A stretch of 64,000 bases of DNA from assembly GCF_000012945.1 (NCBI RefSeq), contig NC_007509.1, positions 1,331,070-1,395,069 on the forward strand, given 5' to 3'. The translations under genes were made by a program, and so were the position numbers. Below, piece after piece: positions 26,617 through 35,497 of this stretch. Under the pieces are notes generated by a model. That model was not told the DNA's origin and searched no databases. It saw only the letters and a list, made by a program, of their open reading frames with translations. Within the stretch, counting starts at the first letter, position 1; each line of letters begins with the position of its first letter. The stretch is from Burkholderia lata. Lineage in GTDB: Bacteria > Pseudomonadota > Gammaproteobacteria > Burkholderiales > Burkholderiaceae.

Positions 26617-27948
26617 TCAACGCAGTGCGCGGAAACTCGCGCGCAGCTCTTCAGACAGCGCCTGAGGCTGCTCCCACGCCGCAAAGTGGCCGCCCTTGGG
26701 CAAGCGGTTGTAGTGGATCAGCCTCGGATACGCGTTCTGCGCCCAGCGCTTCGGCGCCGCGTAGATCTCGTCCGGAAACACGCTCACGGCCACCGGAATG
26801 GCCACGTGCTTCGGCTCAAAGAAGTTGAGCTTGTTTTCCCAGTACAGCCGCGCCGACGAGATGCCCGTGCGGGTCAGCCAATAGAGCGTGACATTGTCGA
26901 GCACGTCGTCCCGTGTCAGTCCCTCGGTGCGGCCATCGAAGACACGCGTGATGAGCGCGAGGCCACTGGCATCGTGGTCGAGCATCCACGCGGCGAGACC
27001 GATCGGCGAATCCTCGATGGCATACAGCGTCTGCGGGCGGTTGGCCATTTCCTGCGCGTAACCCAGGCCATGCCGGTAGAAGGAGTCCAGTTGCTCGAAC
27101 GCGTGCTGCTCGTCGGGTGGCAAACCGGCGGGCGCGGGTTCGCCGAACTTGAGCGCCTTCGCGATGTCGTCCGGTACGGTGGCCGGCATGTTCGTGTGAA
27201 TGGCGAGCAATTCCGGCGGCGCGACCAGCGCCATCTGTTCGGTCACTGCATTGCCCCAGTCACCACCTTGCGCGACGTATCGCCGGTATCCGAGACGCTT
27301 CATCAGAACGATCCATGCTCGCGCGATGCGGGCAGGATCCCAGCCGGTCGCAGCCGGCTTGCCCGACAACCCGTAGCCCGGCAGCGACGGGATCACCACG
27401 TCGAAAGCGTCCGACGCCGTTCCGCCGTATGCCGTCGGATCGGTAAGCGGGCCGATGATCTTCAGTTGCTCGATGATCGAGCCCGGCCATCCGTGCGTGA
27501 CGATGATCGGCAGTGCATCCGGATGCCTTGAGCGAACGTGGATGAAATGAATGTCGAGCCCGTCGATCTCGGTGACGAACTGCGGGAGCGCGTTCAACCT
27601 CGCTTCCATCTTGCGCCAGTCGTAGTCGGTCGCCCAGTAGCGTGCGAGCTTGCGCATCGTCGCCAGCGGCACCCCCTGCGATGCATCTGCGACCGTTTCC
27701 GGTTCGGGCCAGCGCGTCGCGTCGATCCGTCGCCGCAAATCGACGAGTTGCGCGTCCGTCGCATGCACCCGCAGCGGACGCACGGCGGCCCCCGCGCCAC
27801 CGGCCGATCGCGCGATACCGGTGACGGGCTGCGCCGCTTCCGCTTCTGCAAAGGCAAGACGACTCAGCGAACCCGCCATGGCGGCCGCGGCGGCGACGCC
27901 CATGAATTGACGCCGCGACGGCACCGGCGGAAGGATATCGATTGGCAT
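26617..27948 (-). CDS. Exported epoxide hydrolase (alpha/beta hydrolase)
   Basis: A 443-residue protein. The N-terminus SRRQFMGVAAAAAMAGSLSR is a twin-arginine signal, so the enzyme is probably folded and cofactor-free before export to the periplasm. An epoxide-hydrolase N-terminal lid domain (about 58-165) precedes the core fold. Oxyanion-hole motif HGWPGS at 152-157, nucleophile Asp230 in GGDWGN, and the C-terminal catalytic His in KGGHFAAWEQP are intact. The expected reaction is hydrolysis of an epoxide to a diol through an ester intermediate; the natural substrate is unknown. An exported location is unusual for a detoxifying enzyme but common for this Tat-tagged subgroup in soil bacteria. 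Confidence 0.92.
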   Translation of the reverse strand: MPIDILPPVPSRRQFMGVAAAAAMAGSLSRLAFAEAEAAQPVTGIARSAGGAGAAVRPLRVHATDAQLVDLRRRIDATRWPEPETVADASQGVPLATMRKLARYWATDYDWRKMEARLNALPQFVTEIDGLDIHFIHVRSRHPDALPIIVTHGWPGSIIEQLKIIGPLTDPTAYGGTASDAFDVVIPSLPGYGLSGKPAATGWDPARIARAWIVLMKRLGYRRYVAQGGDWGNAVTEQMALVAPPELLAIHTNMPATVPDDIAKALKFGEPAPAGLPPDEQHAFEQLDSFYRHGLGYAQEMANRPQTLYAIEDSPIGLAAWMLDHDASGLALITRVFDGRTEGLTRDDVLDNVTLYWLTRTGISSARLYWENKLNFFEPKHVAIPVAVSVFPDEIYAAPKRWAQNAYPRLIHYNRLPKGGHFAAWEQPQALSEELRASFRALR

Positions 27949-28045
27949 ACATGCTCCTGTTTTCGAGGTTTTTCATATCAGTACTACTGATTTGTAGCCA
28001 CCCATGAGAAGCGGGAACCGGAACCAGGTCAGCCGCGCGCCGGTT

Positions 28046-28828
28046 TTACGCGAGATAGCCGGAAACGCCGTCCCAGAGCAGCTTCAATGCGGTCACCGCC
28101 AGCAATCCGTAGCAACTCCGGTAGATCAGGCGCTGATCCAGCTTGCCGTGAAGCCGCCAGCCGAACACCACGCCGGCAGGAATGGCAAGCAGGCACACCG
28201 CCATCAACGCCCAGACGTCCGCGGTCGGCTGCACGATCAGCAGCCACGGCACCGCCTTGATCGCATTGCCCACGGTGAAGAACAGGCTCGTCGTTCCCGC
28301 GTACACTTCCTTGCTGAGGCCGAGCGGCAGCAGATACATCGCGAGCGGCGGCCCGCCCGAGTGCGCGACCATCGTCGTGACGCCTGATGCAAGACCGGCC
28401 GAGACTGCCTTCGGCGACGAGCGCGGACGAACCGTTGGTTCCGCGCCACCCCTCACCCACAGCCCGACGAAGACCAGCGTGACCACCGCCATCAAAAGCT
28501 CGATGGCGCGATGGTCGAGAAACCGGAAGGCCAGCCAGCCGAACCCGATACCGATCACGAGCCCCGGCAGGAGCAGCACGAGGTCGGGCTTCGACCATGT
28601 CGACGGCCTCCAGTACCGCAGCGCGAACAGGTCCATCGCAATGAACAACGGGGCAAGCAAGCCGCCGGCCGTCACCGGGTCCATCACGAGCGACAGCAGT
28701 GGAATGCCGATGATCGCGAACCCGCCACCGAACGCACCGCGCATGAACGCAATCACGAACACGCCGGCGAACGCGATCAGGATCGTGGTCAGCGTCAGCT
28801 CCAGGCCCATCGCTGCAGGCGTCGCCAT
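28046..28828 (-). CDS. TSUP-family (TauE/SafE) permease
   Basis: A 260-residue inner-membrane protein with eight hydrophobic segments. FVIAFMRGAFGGGFAIIGIP near residue 20 and SGVTTMVAHSGGPPLAMYLL in the middle are the two repeats' family motifs. The ATG at 28828 has a GGAGG ribosome binding site. TSUP proteins carry sulfonates, sulfite, sulfoacetate or other small organic anions. It is divergent from the MocR regulator at 29118, with three operator-like repeats in the shared region, so a MocR-controlled transporter is the simplest reading. Confidence 0.9.
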   Translation of the reverse strand: MATPAAMGLELTLTTILIAFAGVFVIAFMRGAFGGGFAIIGIPLLSLVMDPVTAGGLLAPLFIAMDLFALRYWRPSTWSKPDLVLLLPGLVIGIGFGWLAFRFLDHRAIELLMAVVTLVFVGLWVRGGAEPTVRPRSSPKAVSAGLASGVTTMVAHSGGPPLAMYLLPLGLSKEVYAGTTSLFFTVGNAIKAVPWLLIVQPTADVWALMAVCLLAIPAGVVFGWRLHGKLDQRLIYRSCYGLLAVTALKLLWDGVSGYLA

Positions 28829-29061
28829 CACGACCTCCGTGCCGGTTCGAATCGCGGCATGGCGGACAGCCACGGAATGGGTCGCACGCGCGGCATCGCC
28901 GCACGGTGGATCCGGGTTGAACGCGTTGCACCCATGCTGCTTCTCCAATGAGGTGCCGGGGCGACGCGGTACACCAACGCACCGCCGGCCGCATGGGCCG
29001 CACAAGCATTTCGGCCCCGGTACAATCGACTTGATGAAAGCAGAATGCACCGCCGCCTATC

Positions 29062-29116
29062 TCAGTGCAATTAAAACATTGACCTCGGTGCAATAATCAT
29101 TGTTATCGGTGCAATC
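29062..29116. promoter_or_regulatory. Three direct repeats TCrGTGCAAT overlapping a promoter (MocR operator)
   Basis: TCAGTGCAATT (29062-29072), TCGGTGCAATA (29085-29095) and TCGGTGCAATC (29106-29116) are spaced 23 and 21 bp, two helical turns. The second and third overlap a sigma-70-like promoter for the MocR gene: TTGACC at 29079-29084 and TGTTAT at 29101-29106 with a 16-bp spacer. MocR regulators are known to bind direct repeats, so autoregulation and control of the divergent TSUP gene are likely. Confidence 0.6.
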
Positions 29117-29117
29117 C

Positions 29118-30461
29118 ATGTCGAACTCCGAATATCTGCAGCTGGCCGACACGATCGCCGCCCAAATTGCCGACGGCACGCTCAGGCCGGGCGACCGTCT
29201 GCCTCCGCAGCGCCATTTCGCCGACCAGCATGCCATCGCCGCATCGACGGCGGGACGGGTTTACGCGGAACTGCTGCGTCGCGGCCTGGTGGTAGGTGAA
29301 GTCGGCCGGGGCACGTTCGTGTCGGGCGAGACGCGACGCGGGGCCGCCGCGCCAGGCGAGCCGCGCGGCGTTCGGATCGATCTCGAGTTCAACTACCCGA
29401 CCGTCCCGGCCCAAACCGCGTTGATCACCAGAAGCCTGCGCGGATTGCACCGACCTGCGGAGCTCGACGCCGCGTTACGCGAGGCGACGAGTACCGGGAC
29501 CCTGGCCATCCGAAGCGTTGCCGCCGCGTATCTGGCGCAGCATGAATGGGCCCCGTCGCCCGACCAGTTGGTGTTTACCGGCAACGGGCGGCAAAGCATC
29601 GCCGCGGCCGTTGCCGCGGTCGTGCCGACCGGTGGGCGCTGCGGCGTGGAGGCACTGACCTACCCGTTCATCAAGGGCATCGCCGCCAAGCTGGGGATCT
29701 CCCTGGTGCCACTGGCGATGGACGAAGACGGCGTTCGACCCGATGCCGTGCAAAAGGCCCACCGCGAGGCCAGGCTCTCGGCGATCTACGTTCAGCCAGC
29801 CATCCAGAATCCGCTGGGCACGACAATGAACGCCGCTCGCCGCGCCGACCTGCTGCGTGTCGTCGACAAGCTCGACATCCCGGTCATCGAAGACAACGTG
29901 TACGGCTTTCTCGGCGACGAGCCGCCCCTCGCCGTCCTCGCCCCGGACGCCTGCATCGTGATCGACAGCCTGTCCAAGCGGGTCACGCCAGGCCTGACCC
30001 TCGGCTTCATCGTGCCGCCGCCGCGGCTGCGCGAAAGCGTGATGGCGTCGGTACGCTCGGGGGGATGGACCGCTTCCGGGTTTGCGTTTGCAGCCGCTCA
30101 GCGCTTGATGCGCGACGGCACCGTGGCCGAGCTCGCGAGATTGAAACGCATCGACGCAAGCACGCGTCAGGCGCTGGCGATCGAGCGTCTGGCGGGTTTC
30201 GATGTCCGGACCAACGGCAAGTGCTATCACCTGTGGCTGACGTTGCCGGCGCACTGGCGTTCGCAGGCCCTCGTCGCAGCCGCAGCCCGGCGCGACATCG
30301 GGCTGACGCCGTCGACCACCTTCGCCGTGTCGTCCGGCCATGCGCCGAATGCAGTCCGGCTCGCACTGGCCGCGCCGAGCATGGATCAACTCGACGCCGG
30401 CCTGCGCACGCTGACCGCGATGCTGAACGGCCGCGAGGACGATTTCGACGCGACCGAGTGA
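29118..30461 (+). CDS. MocR-family (GntR/aminotransferase) transcriptional regulator
   Basis: A 447-residue regulator from the ATG at 29118 (a TTG at 29100 is in frame, but lies in the operator repeats). The GntR winged HTH covers about 5-70 (GTLRPGDRLPPQRHFADQHA IAASTAGRVYAELLRRGLV). From about 110 it is a fold-type-I aminotransferase domain with IYVQPAIQNPLGTTMNAARR, VIEDNVYGFL and the PLP lysine in SLSKRVTPGLTLGF. MocR proteins use PLP bound to an amino-acid-like effector to switch transcription. The divergent TSUP permease is the likely target. It converges on the permease gene at 30559. Confidence 0.92.
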   Translation: MSNSEYLQLADTIAAQIADGTLRPGDRLPPQRHFADQHAIAASTAGRVYAELLRRGLVVGEVGRGTFVSGETRRGAAAPGEPRGVRIDLEFNYPTVPAQTALITRSLRGLHRPAELDAALREATSTGTLAIRSVAAAYLAQHEWAPSPDQLVFTGNGRQSIAAAVAAVVPTGGRCGVEALTYPFIKGIAAKLGISLVPLAMDEDGVRPDAVQKAHREARLSAIYVQPAIQNPLGTTMNAARRADLLRVVDKLDIPVIEDNVYGFLGDEPPLAVLAPDACIVIDSLSKRVTPGLTLGFIVPPPRLRESVMASVRSGGWTASGFAFAAAQRLMRDGTVAELARLKRIDASTRQALAIERLAGFDVRTNGKCYHLWLTLPAHWRSQALVAAAARRDIGLTPSTTFAVSSGHAPNAVRLALAAPSMDQLDAGLRTLTAMLNGREDDFDATE

Positions 30462-30558
30462 GCGGCGCGGATGCGTCGGTGCGCACCGCCCGCCTGATTC
30501 GGTATCCGGATCAATATCAAGCCGTCACCGCGGACAACCCGCCAGCGGTGCCATACCG

Positions 30559-32007
30559 TCACTTCGTCAGCAACTCGGCCTCCAGCTCGCGCAACCGTTC
30601 CGGAAACCGGACGCGCAGCACCAGGAACCACCCGAGCCCGATCGCCAGCAGCGCGACGAACACATAAGGCAGCCACGCATAGACGCCCGCCGACACCGGA
30701 TACACGCTGCCGGCCAGCGGAATCGCGAGCAGCACGACCGCGACGAAGCTGATCGCCACATGCCGCGCGCGCAGCCGACGCTGCCGACGCAAGTAAAGCG
30801 GCGCGCCGATCGCCACCAGCACGTACGCAAGCAGCCAGCCGTACGTCGCGATCGAGCTGAGATAGCCATACGAATCGAGCAACGCGGTGCCGCGCGCGGT
30901 GAACACCAGTGCAGTGACCAGCGCCAGCACCGTGATCAGCGCCACCGCGACATGCGGTGTCGCATTCCGCTCGTGTGCTTGCCCGGTCGATGCATGCAGC
31001 ACACCCTGCCGCCCGAACGTATAGACGATCCGCGCCGCCGCATTGATCGACGAGAAGAACGCCGCGAAGAAACTCAACGCCACGCCCGCGTCGATCAGCA
31101 CGCCGACCCAGCCGGCGCCGAGCCGATGCGCGAGCACCGCGAGCGGGCCGTCGACCTGATCGAGCGGCGGCTTCTGCCCGTGAAACGCGCTCACCATCCC
31201 GTACGCGCCGATCACGAACAGGATGGCCGGCCCGACGACGCTGATCAGCACCGCGCGCGGAATCGCGCGGAACGGGTCGCGCGCCTCGGCGCCGAGCACG
31301 GTCGCACTCTCGAACCCCGTGAAGCTGAAGAACGCGAGCACCATCCCGAGCTGCAGTTGCGTCGGCTTCACGCCTTCGAGCGTCAGTTGCGCGCGATCGA
31401 CCGGATGCCCGCCGAACGCGATCGTCCCGATCACGACGACGGCGATCAGCAGCAGCGTCGCGAGTTCGACGAACAGCGTGAAGCGCGTGGACAGCCGGAT
31501 GTCGCGAAACGCGATGTACCACGCAGCGAGCGCGGTGACAACCGTCAGCCCGAGCACCGCGCCGAGCGGCGTCACGCTGCCGAGCAGCCCGGTTTCGCGG
31601 CCCAGCACCAGAAACGTGTTGATCGTTCCCTGCAGGATGCCCGCGGCGGCCACCGCGTAGGCGATCAACAGCGACCAGCCGCAGATCGCGCCCCAAACTG
31701 GCCCGATGCCGGCCGACACGTACGCATACAGCGCGCCCGGCGACGCCGAGTCGCGCGCGAACACCGAGATGCTCCACGACGCGAACAGCAGCGCGACGAT
31801 CGCGAACAGGTACGCGAGCCAGGTCCCGTTGCCGGCCGTCGCGAATACGGCGGGAATCAGTACGCCGATCCCGCCCGACACGCCGACGAGGCCGATCGAC
31901 TGCGCGATCAGTTCGGGCAGGCTCAGGTAGTTGCGCCGCAGGCCGCCTGCCTGCGGCACGGCGCTTTGCGCAGGGAGTGCCTGCGCGGTGCTGGCTGGAT
32001 GACTCAT
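30559..32007 (-). CDS. APC-family amino acid/amine permease in the sulfone operon
   Basis: A 482-residue inner-membrane transporter with about twelve helices of the LeuT-like APC fold. GLVGVSGGIGVLIPAVFATA at about 38-57 is the helix-1 substrate-binding break, and FFSFTGFESATVLGAEARDP is the conserved helix-6 motif. GAGGTAAAC precedes the ATG. It is the last gene of the msuE-sfnG-acyl-CoA-dehydrogenase run on the minus strand, 126 bp downstream, so it may be induced by sulfur starvation and import a sulfur-containing amino acid or amine; this is inference from context only. Confidence 0.88.
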   Translation of the reverse strand: MSHPASTAQALPAQSAVPQAGGLRRNYLSLPELIAQSIGLVGVSGGIGVLIPAVFATAGNGTWLAYLFAIVALLFASWSISVFARDSASPGALYAYVSAGIGPVWGAICGWSLLIAYAVAAAGILQGTINTFLVLGRETGLLGSVTPLGAVLGLTVVTALAAWYIAFRDIRLSTRFTLFVELATLLLIAVVVIGTIAFGGHPVDRAQLTLEGVKPTQLQLGMVLAFFSFTGFESATVLGAEARDPFRAIPRAVLISVVGPAILFVIGAYGMVSAFHGQKPPLDQVDGPLAVLAHRLGAGWVGVLIDAGVALSFFAAFFSSINAAARIVYTFGRQGVLHASTGQAHERNATPHVAVALITVLALVTALVFTARGTALLDSYGYLSSIATYGWLLAYVLVAIGAPLYLRRQRRLRARHVAISFVAVVLLAIPLAGSVYPVSAGVYAWLPYVFVALLAIGLGWFLVLRVRFPERLRELEAELLTK

Positions 32008-32133
32008 TGGTTTACCTCGTCAGGAATGAAGCGGTGACGCATGGGCCAACTACGCGGCGGTGGCGGCTGCCGGTGCGGCCACCCGAATTCCTTGCCCATG
32101 TTTCGTTGCGTTGAATACGCCGGCGCGGGCCGG

Positions 32134-33411
32134 TCAATTCCAGGAATGGCGCGCGGGCTTCACGCCGTTGAGGTAGTAGTTGCCGATCGCGTGATACTTC
32201 CAGCGCACCGGATCGTGCAGCGTATGCACGCGGGCGTTGCGCCAGTGACGATCGAAGTTGTATTTCGCGAGCGTCGACTTGCTGCCGCCGAGCTCGAACA
32301 GCTTGCTCGCCGCAAGAAGCGACACCTCGGTCGTCGCGATCTTCGCCTCGCCCACCGCGATCGCGGCCTGCGCGACCGTTTCCTCGCTCGGCTCCCGCTT
32401 CGCCGCGTCGACGAAGCGCCCCGAGCGCGCGAGCAGCGCTTCGGCCGCGTGCACGCGGTACGCGATGTCGCCGATCTGCGCGACCGTCAGCGGATCCTCG
32501 CTCGCGCGTTCGACGCCGCTATCGATCCACGGGCGCGCATGCTGCTGCACGAATGCGATCGTGTCCTGCAGCGCGGCGCGCGCGATCCCGAGATCGATCG
32601 CGGCGGTCGTGATCTGCGCGAACGGGCCCGCGAAAGTCGGGCGGTCGTACGAACGCTGCGTGTGGAAGATTTCGAACGGGCTCACGAGCACGTTCTCGAC
32701 GATCACCGTGCCGCTCGCGGTCGTGCGCTGCCCGAAGCCGCTCCAGTCATCCACGACGGTCAGCCCCGGCGCGCCCTGCCGCACGAATGCGAGCACGGCC
32801 TGGTCCGACTCGTCGAGCGCGAGCACCGGGATCCAGTGCGCGAACAGCGTGCCGGTCGAATAGAACTTGCGGCCGTTCAGCACGAACGCATCGCCGTCGC
32901 GGCGCACCCGCGTCTGAATGTCGAGCACGTTCTTGCCGCCCGCTTCGGAGAACGCGTTCCCGTAGCGCGTGCCCTTGAGAACGAGATCGAAGAAGAAGCG
33001 TTTCTGCGCGTCGCTGCCTTCGAGGCGGATGTCCTCGATCAGGCAATAGTGGTTCTGCGGGATCTGGCCGAGCGACGGGTCCGCCTGCGAAACGATCGCG
33101 ATCACTTCCGCGAGCGTCACGTTCGACACTTCCGCGCCGCCGTATTCGCGCGGCACGGTAATGCCCCACAGGCCGCTCGACGAAAACAGCTCGATCTCGT
33201 CGAACGGCAGCTTGCGCTCGCGGTCGCGCAACGCGGCGTGCTCGGCCAGTCGGGCCGCGACCTGGTGCGCGACGTCGAGTGCCTCGGCATCCGAGCCGAT
33301 GACGGGAACGGGCGTGGCGCCCGCTTGCGGTTGCACGTTTTCTTCGATGATTTCCGTAGACATGGTTTTTCCGGCAAAGCTCATGAACCGGCCGGCGGTG
33401 CCGAGAAGCAT
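32134..33411 (-). CDS. Flavin-dependent acyl-CoA-dehydrogenase-like monooxygenase (SfnB/DszC-like)
   Basis: A 425-residue protein of the acyl-CoA dehydrogenase fold; the SfnB, SfnC and DszC members use FMNH2 rather than FAD. LFSSSGLWGITVPREYGGAE, IPQNHYCLIEDIRLEGSDAQ, VLNGRKFYSTGTLFAHWIPV and the C-terminal YNFDRHWRNARVHTLHDPVR are hallmarks of this sulfur-acquisition subgroup. An AGGAGG site 8 bases upstream points to the ATG at 33411, although family similarity starts nearer MSTEII at 33363. It lies between sfnG and the permease, so it probably takes part in organosulfur oxidation using FMNH2 from MsuE. Confidence 0.85.
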   Translation of the reverse strand: MLLGTAGRFMSFAGKTMSTEIIEENVQPQAGATPVPVIGSDAEALDVAHQVAARLAEHAALRDRERKLPFDEIELFSSSGLWGITVPREYGGAEVSNVTLAEVIAIVSQADPSLGQIPQNHYCLIEDIRLEGSDAQKRFFFDLVLKGTRYGNAFSEAGGKNVLDIQTRVRRDGDAFVLNGRKFYSTGTLFAHWIPVLALDESDQAVLAFVRQGAPGLTVVDDWSGFGQRTTASGTVIVENVLVSPFEIFHTQRSYDRPTFAGPFAQITTAAIDLGIARAALQDTIAFVQQHARPWIDSGVERASEDPLTVAQIGDIAYRVHAAEALLARSGRFVDAAKREPSEETVAQAAIAVGEAKIATTEVSLLAASKLFELGGSKSTLAKYNFDRHWRNARVHTLHDPVRWKYHAIGNYYLNGVKPARHSWN

Positions 33412-33537
33412 CCGCCGGCCTCCTGTTTCGGTATCCGAAACGTAAAATATGGATGACCCGCAAGAATCGTCGGTGTCACCCCTGCGACCAGCCCGCGCTC
33501 GGCAGGATTGACTTCCCGCCGCGCACCGGCCTCTGCG

Positions 33538-34641
33538 TTACGCGGCAACCGCCTGCCGCTGCGCCTCGAGTTCGCGCACCAGCGGCAGCACGCGCTTGCC
33601 GAAGTACTCGACTTCCTCGATGAAATGCAGGAACCCCGTGAGCACGAGATCGACGCCGATCGCCTTCAGCGCGACGATGCGCTCGGCGATCTGCTGCGGC
33701 GTGCCGATCAGGTTCGTGCGGAAACCGTCGTTGTATTGCACGAGATCCTCGAACGTCGACTTCGCCCAGTTGCCTTCGCCCTCCGGCGACGCGCTGCCGG
33801 CCTGCTTCACCGCATCGCCGAACGCATGCACGGCCTCGACGTGCGCGTGCCGGATGATGTCGTCGAGCACGGCCTTCGCCTCTTCCTCGGTATCGCGCGC
33901 GATCACGAACGCGTTGACGCCGATGCGCACGCGATGGTTGTTCGCCGCCGCCTTCGCACGAATGTCGTCGATCTGCGCCTTCAGGTTCTCCGCCGTATTG
34001 CCGTTCGTGAAGTACCAATCCGACACGCTCGCCGCGTTGTCGCGCGCCGCCCGCGAGCTGCCGCCCTGGAAGATCTCCGGATGCGGCTTCTGCACCGGCT
34101 TCGGGCTCAGCGTGTAGTCGTTGAAGCGATAGAAGTCGCCCTTGAACGTGAAGTTGTCCTGCGTCCAGATGCCCTTCAGCGCCTGGATGAATTCCTTCGA
34201 GCGCCGATAGCGTTCGTCGTGCTCGAGCCACGGCTCGCCGATCGCGGTGAATTCGCCCTTGAACCAGCCGCTCACGACGTTGATCGCGATGCGCCCGTTC
34301 GAGATGTGGTCGATCGTCGCGAGCTGCTTCGCGACCACGGCCGGATGCCACGGCCCCGGCAGGATCGCGGCGAGCACCTTGAGTTTCGTCGTCGCATGCA
34401 GCAGCGCCTGGCTGAACGACACCGACTCGTGCTGGTATTCCGCGCCGTAGCCGGCCGTGAAGCGGATCTGGCTCAGCGCGTACTCGAAGCCGGCCGCCTC
34501 GGCGGTGCGCGCGAGCTGCTGGTTGTATTCGAGGCTCCAGTCGGTGCGCTGCTCGATCGTGCTGACGACGAGGCCGCCGCTGACGTTCGGCACCCAGTAG
34601 GCGAACTTGACGCCGTCGGCGGAAGAATCGGTATGGCTCAT
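33538..34641 (-). CDS. sfnG: Dimethylsulfone monooxygenase
   Basis: A 367-residue luciferase-like, FMNH2-dependent monooxygenase. VKFAYWVPNVSGGLVVSTIE, RFTAGYGAEYQHESVSFSQA, ILPGPWHPAVVAKQLATIDH and GRIAINVVSGWFKGEFTAIG are near-complete SfnG/SsuD-type motifs, with EIFQGGSSRAARDNAA forming the flavin phosphate site. It converts dimethylsulfone to methanesulfinate and formaldehyde, freeing sulfur for growth. CAGGACA precedes the ATG, which is 36 bp after msuE; msuE would provide the reduced flavin. Confidence 0.94.
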   Translation of the reverse strand: MSHTDSSADGVKFAYWVPNVSGGLVVSTIEQRTDWSLEYNQQLARTAEAAGFEYALSQIRFTAGYGAEYQHESVSFSQALLHATTKLKVLAAILPGPWHPAVVAKQLATIDHISNGRIAINVVSGWFKGEFTAIGEPWLEHDERYRRSKEFIQALKGIWTQDNFTFKGDFYRFNDYTLSPKPVQKPHPEIFQGGSSRAARDNAASVSDWYFTNGNTAENLKAQIDDIRAKAAANNHRVRIGVNAFVIARDTEEEAKAVLDDIIRHAHVEAVHAFGDAVKQAGSASPEGEGNWAKSTFEDLVQYNDGFRTNLIGTPQQIAERIVALKAIGVDLVLTGFLHFIEEVEYFGKRVLPLVRELEAQRQAVAA

Positions 34642-34677
34642 GAGTGTGTCCTGGTCGGGAGAGGAAACGCAGGCGGC

Positions 34678-35238
34678 CTACGCAGCCGCGACGGAAAGCG
34701 CATGCGGGCGCAGTTGCGGCACCGCGCGATCGACGGCGAGCGCGATACGCGCGCGCAGCGCCGGGTTCGTGATCTGGTACTGGTCGAAATCGCTTTCGGA
34801 CGCGTACACGCCGATCGGCAGCGTGCGGGCCTGGAAGAAGCTGAACAGCGGGCGGAGCTGATGGTCGATCACGAGCGCATGACGCTCGCTGCCGCCGGTG
34901 GCCGCGAGCAGCACGGGCACGTCGATCAGCGCTTCGTGATGCACGAGGTCGAACAGGTGCTTGAAGAGGCCCGTGTACGACGCGCGATAGACGGGGCTCG
35001 CGACGACGAGCGCGTCGGCCGTCTCGATCGCGCGGATCTGCGCATCGAGGTCGGCCGGCACCTGCGCGCGCGTCAGCGCACCGGCCAGCCGGCCGCCGAT
35101 TTCACCGAGTTCGATCAGCCGTGTTTCGATCGGCAGTGCGGCGCCGAGTGCCGAAACGATCGCGTCGGTCAGCGCCAGCGTGCGCGACGGTCGTTGCAGG
35201 CCGCCCGATATCGCGACCACGTTGATTGCATTGCTCAT
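34678..35238 (-). CDS. msuE: NADH-dependent FMN reductase of sulfonate/sulfone metabolism
   Basis: A 186-residue flavodoxin-fold reductase. The flavin phosphate loop is SGGLQRPSRT at 11-20, and VVASPVYRASYTGLFKHLFD at about 80-100 is the NADPH-dependent FMN reductase signature. It reduces FMN with NADH for the two-component monooxygenases encoded downstream. The frame opens earlier (35376), but that segment overlaps the sigma-54 promoter at 35294-35309, so the start is at MSNAINVV or the ATG 9 bases before it. First gene of the sfnG operon. Confidence 0.92.
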   Translation of the reverse strand: MSNAINVVAISGGLQRPSRTLALTDAIVSALGAALPIETRLIELGEIGGRLAGALTRAQVPADLDAQIRAIETADALVVASPVYRASYTGLFKHLFDLVHHEALIDVPVLLAATGGSERHALVIDHQLRPLFSFFQARTLPIGVYASESDFDQYQITNPALRARIALAVDRAVPQLRPHALSVAAA

Positions 35239-35293
35239 CGATTGCATTCCCATTGTCGAGTCGGGTGCCGATGCACCCGTTTCGTCATGGGTC

Positions 35294-35309
35294 AGCAAGG
35301 AGCGTGCCA
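35294..35309 (-). promoter_or_regulatory. Sigma-54 (-24/-12) promoter of the msuE-sfnG operon
   Basis: On the minus strand the site reads TGGCACG-CTCC-TTGCT, an exact match to the sigma-54 consensus TGGCACG-N4-TTGCW. Transcription should start about a dozen bases downstream, near 35284, giving a leader of roughly 45 bases to msuE. The sigma-54 activator SfnR is encoded at 37084 in the same locus, so SfnR is the expected activator. Confidence 0.85.
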
Positions 35310-35466
35310 TTTCGATGATCGAGAGCAAAAACGATCGTCTGCATGACGAAATGCATCGCGATCGACGGCCTGTCATGGCGTTCCCGACGATCGCCGCACG
35401 TTGATAAGCGTGCCAGCCACCGCATCACAACCATATTCCGCAGCGCGATGAACTGGGGGAAACAAC

Positions 35467-35497
35467 GCTGCTGATGCGCTGCTGCGTGATCAGCAGC
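35467..35497. promoter_or_regulatory. Inverted repeat upstream of the sigma-54 promoter (candidate activator site)
   Basis: GCTGCTGAT (35467-35475) and ATCAGCAGC (35489-35497) are perfect inverted arms with a 13-bp centre. The site is about 160-200 bp upstream of the -12/-24 element, the usual distance for an enhancer-type activator site. No terminator role is likely because no gene ends here. The rest of the 616-bp gap between msuE and the gene at 35855 holds no gene. Confidence 0.45.

Noticed and set aside
35400..35415. Second minus-strand TGGCACG (35415-35409) as another sigma-54 promoter
   Set aside because: The -12 part reads ATCAACG instead of TTGC, so the GG-N10-GC rule is not met.
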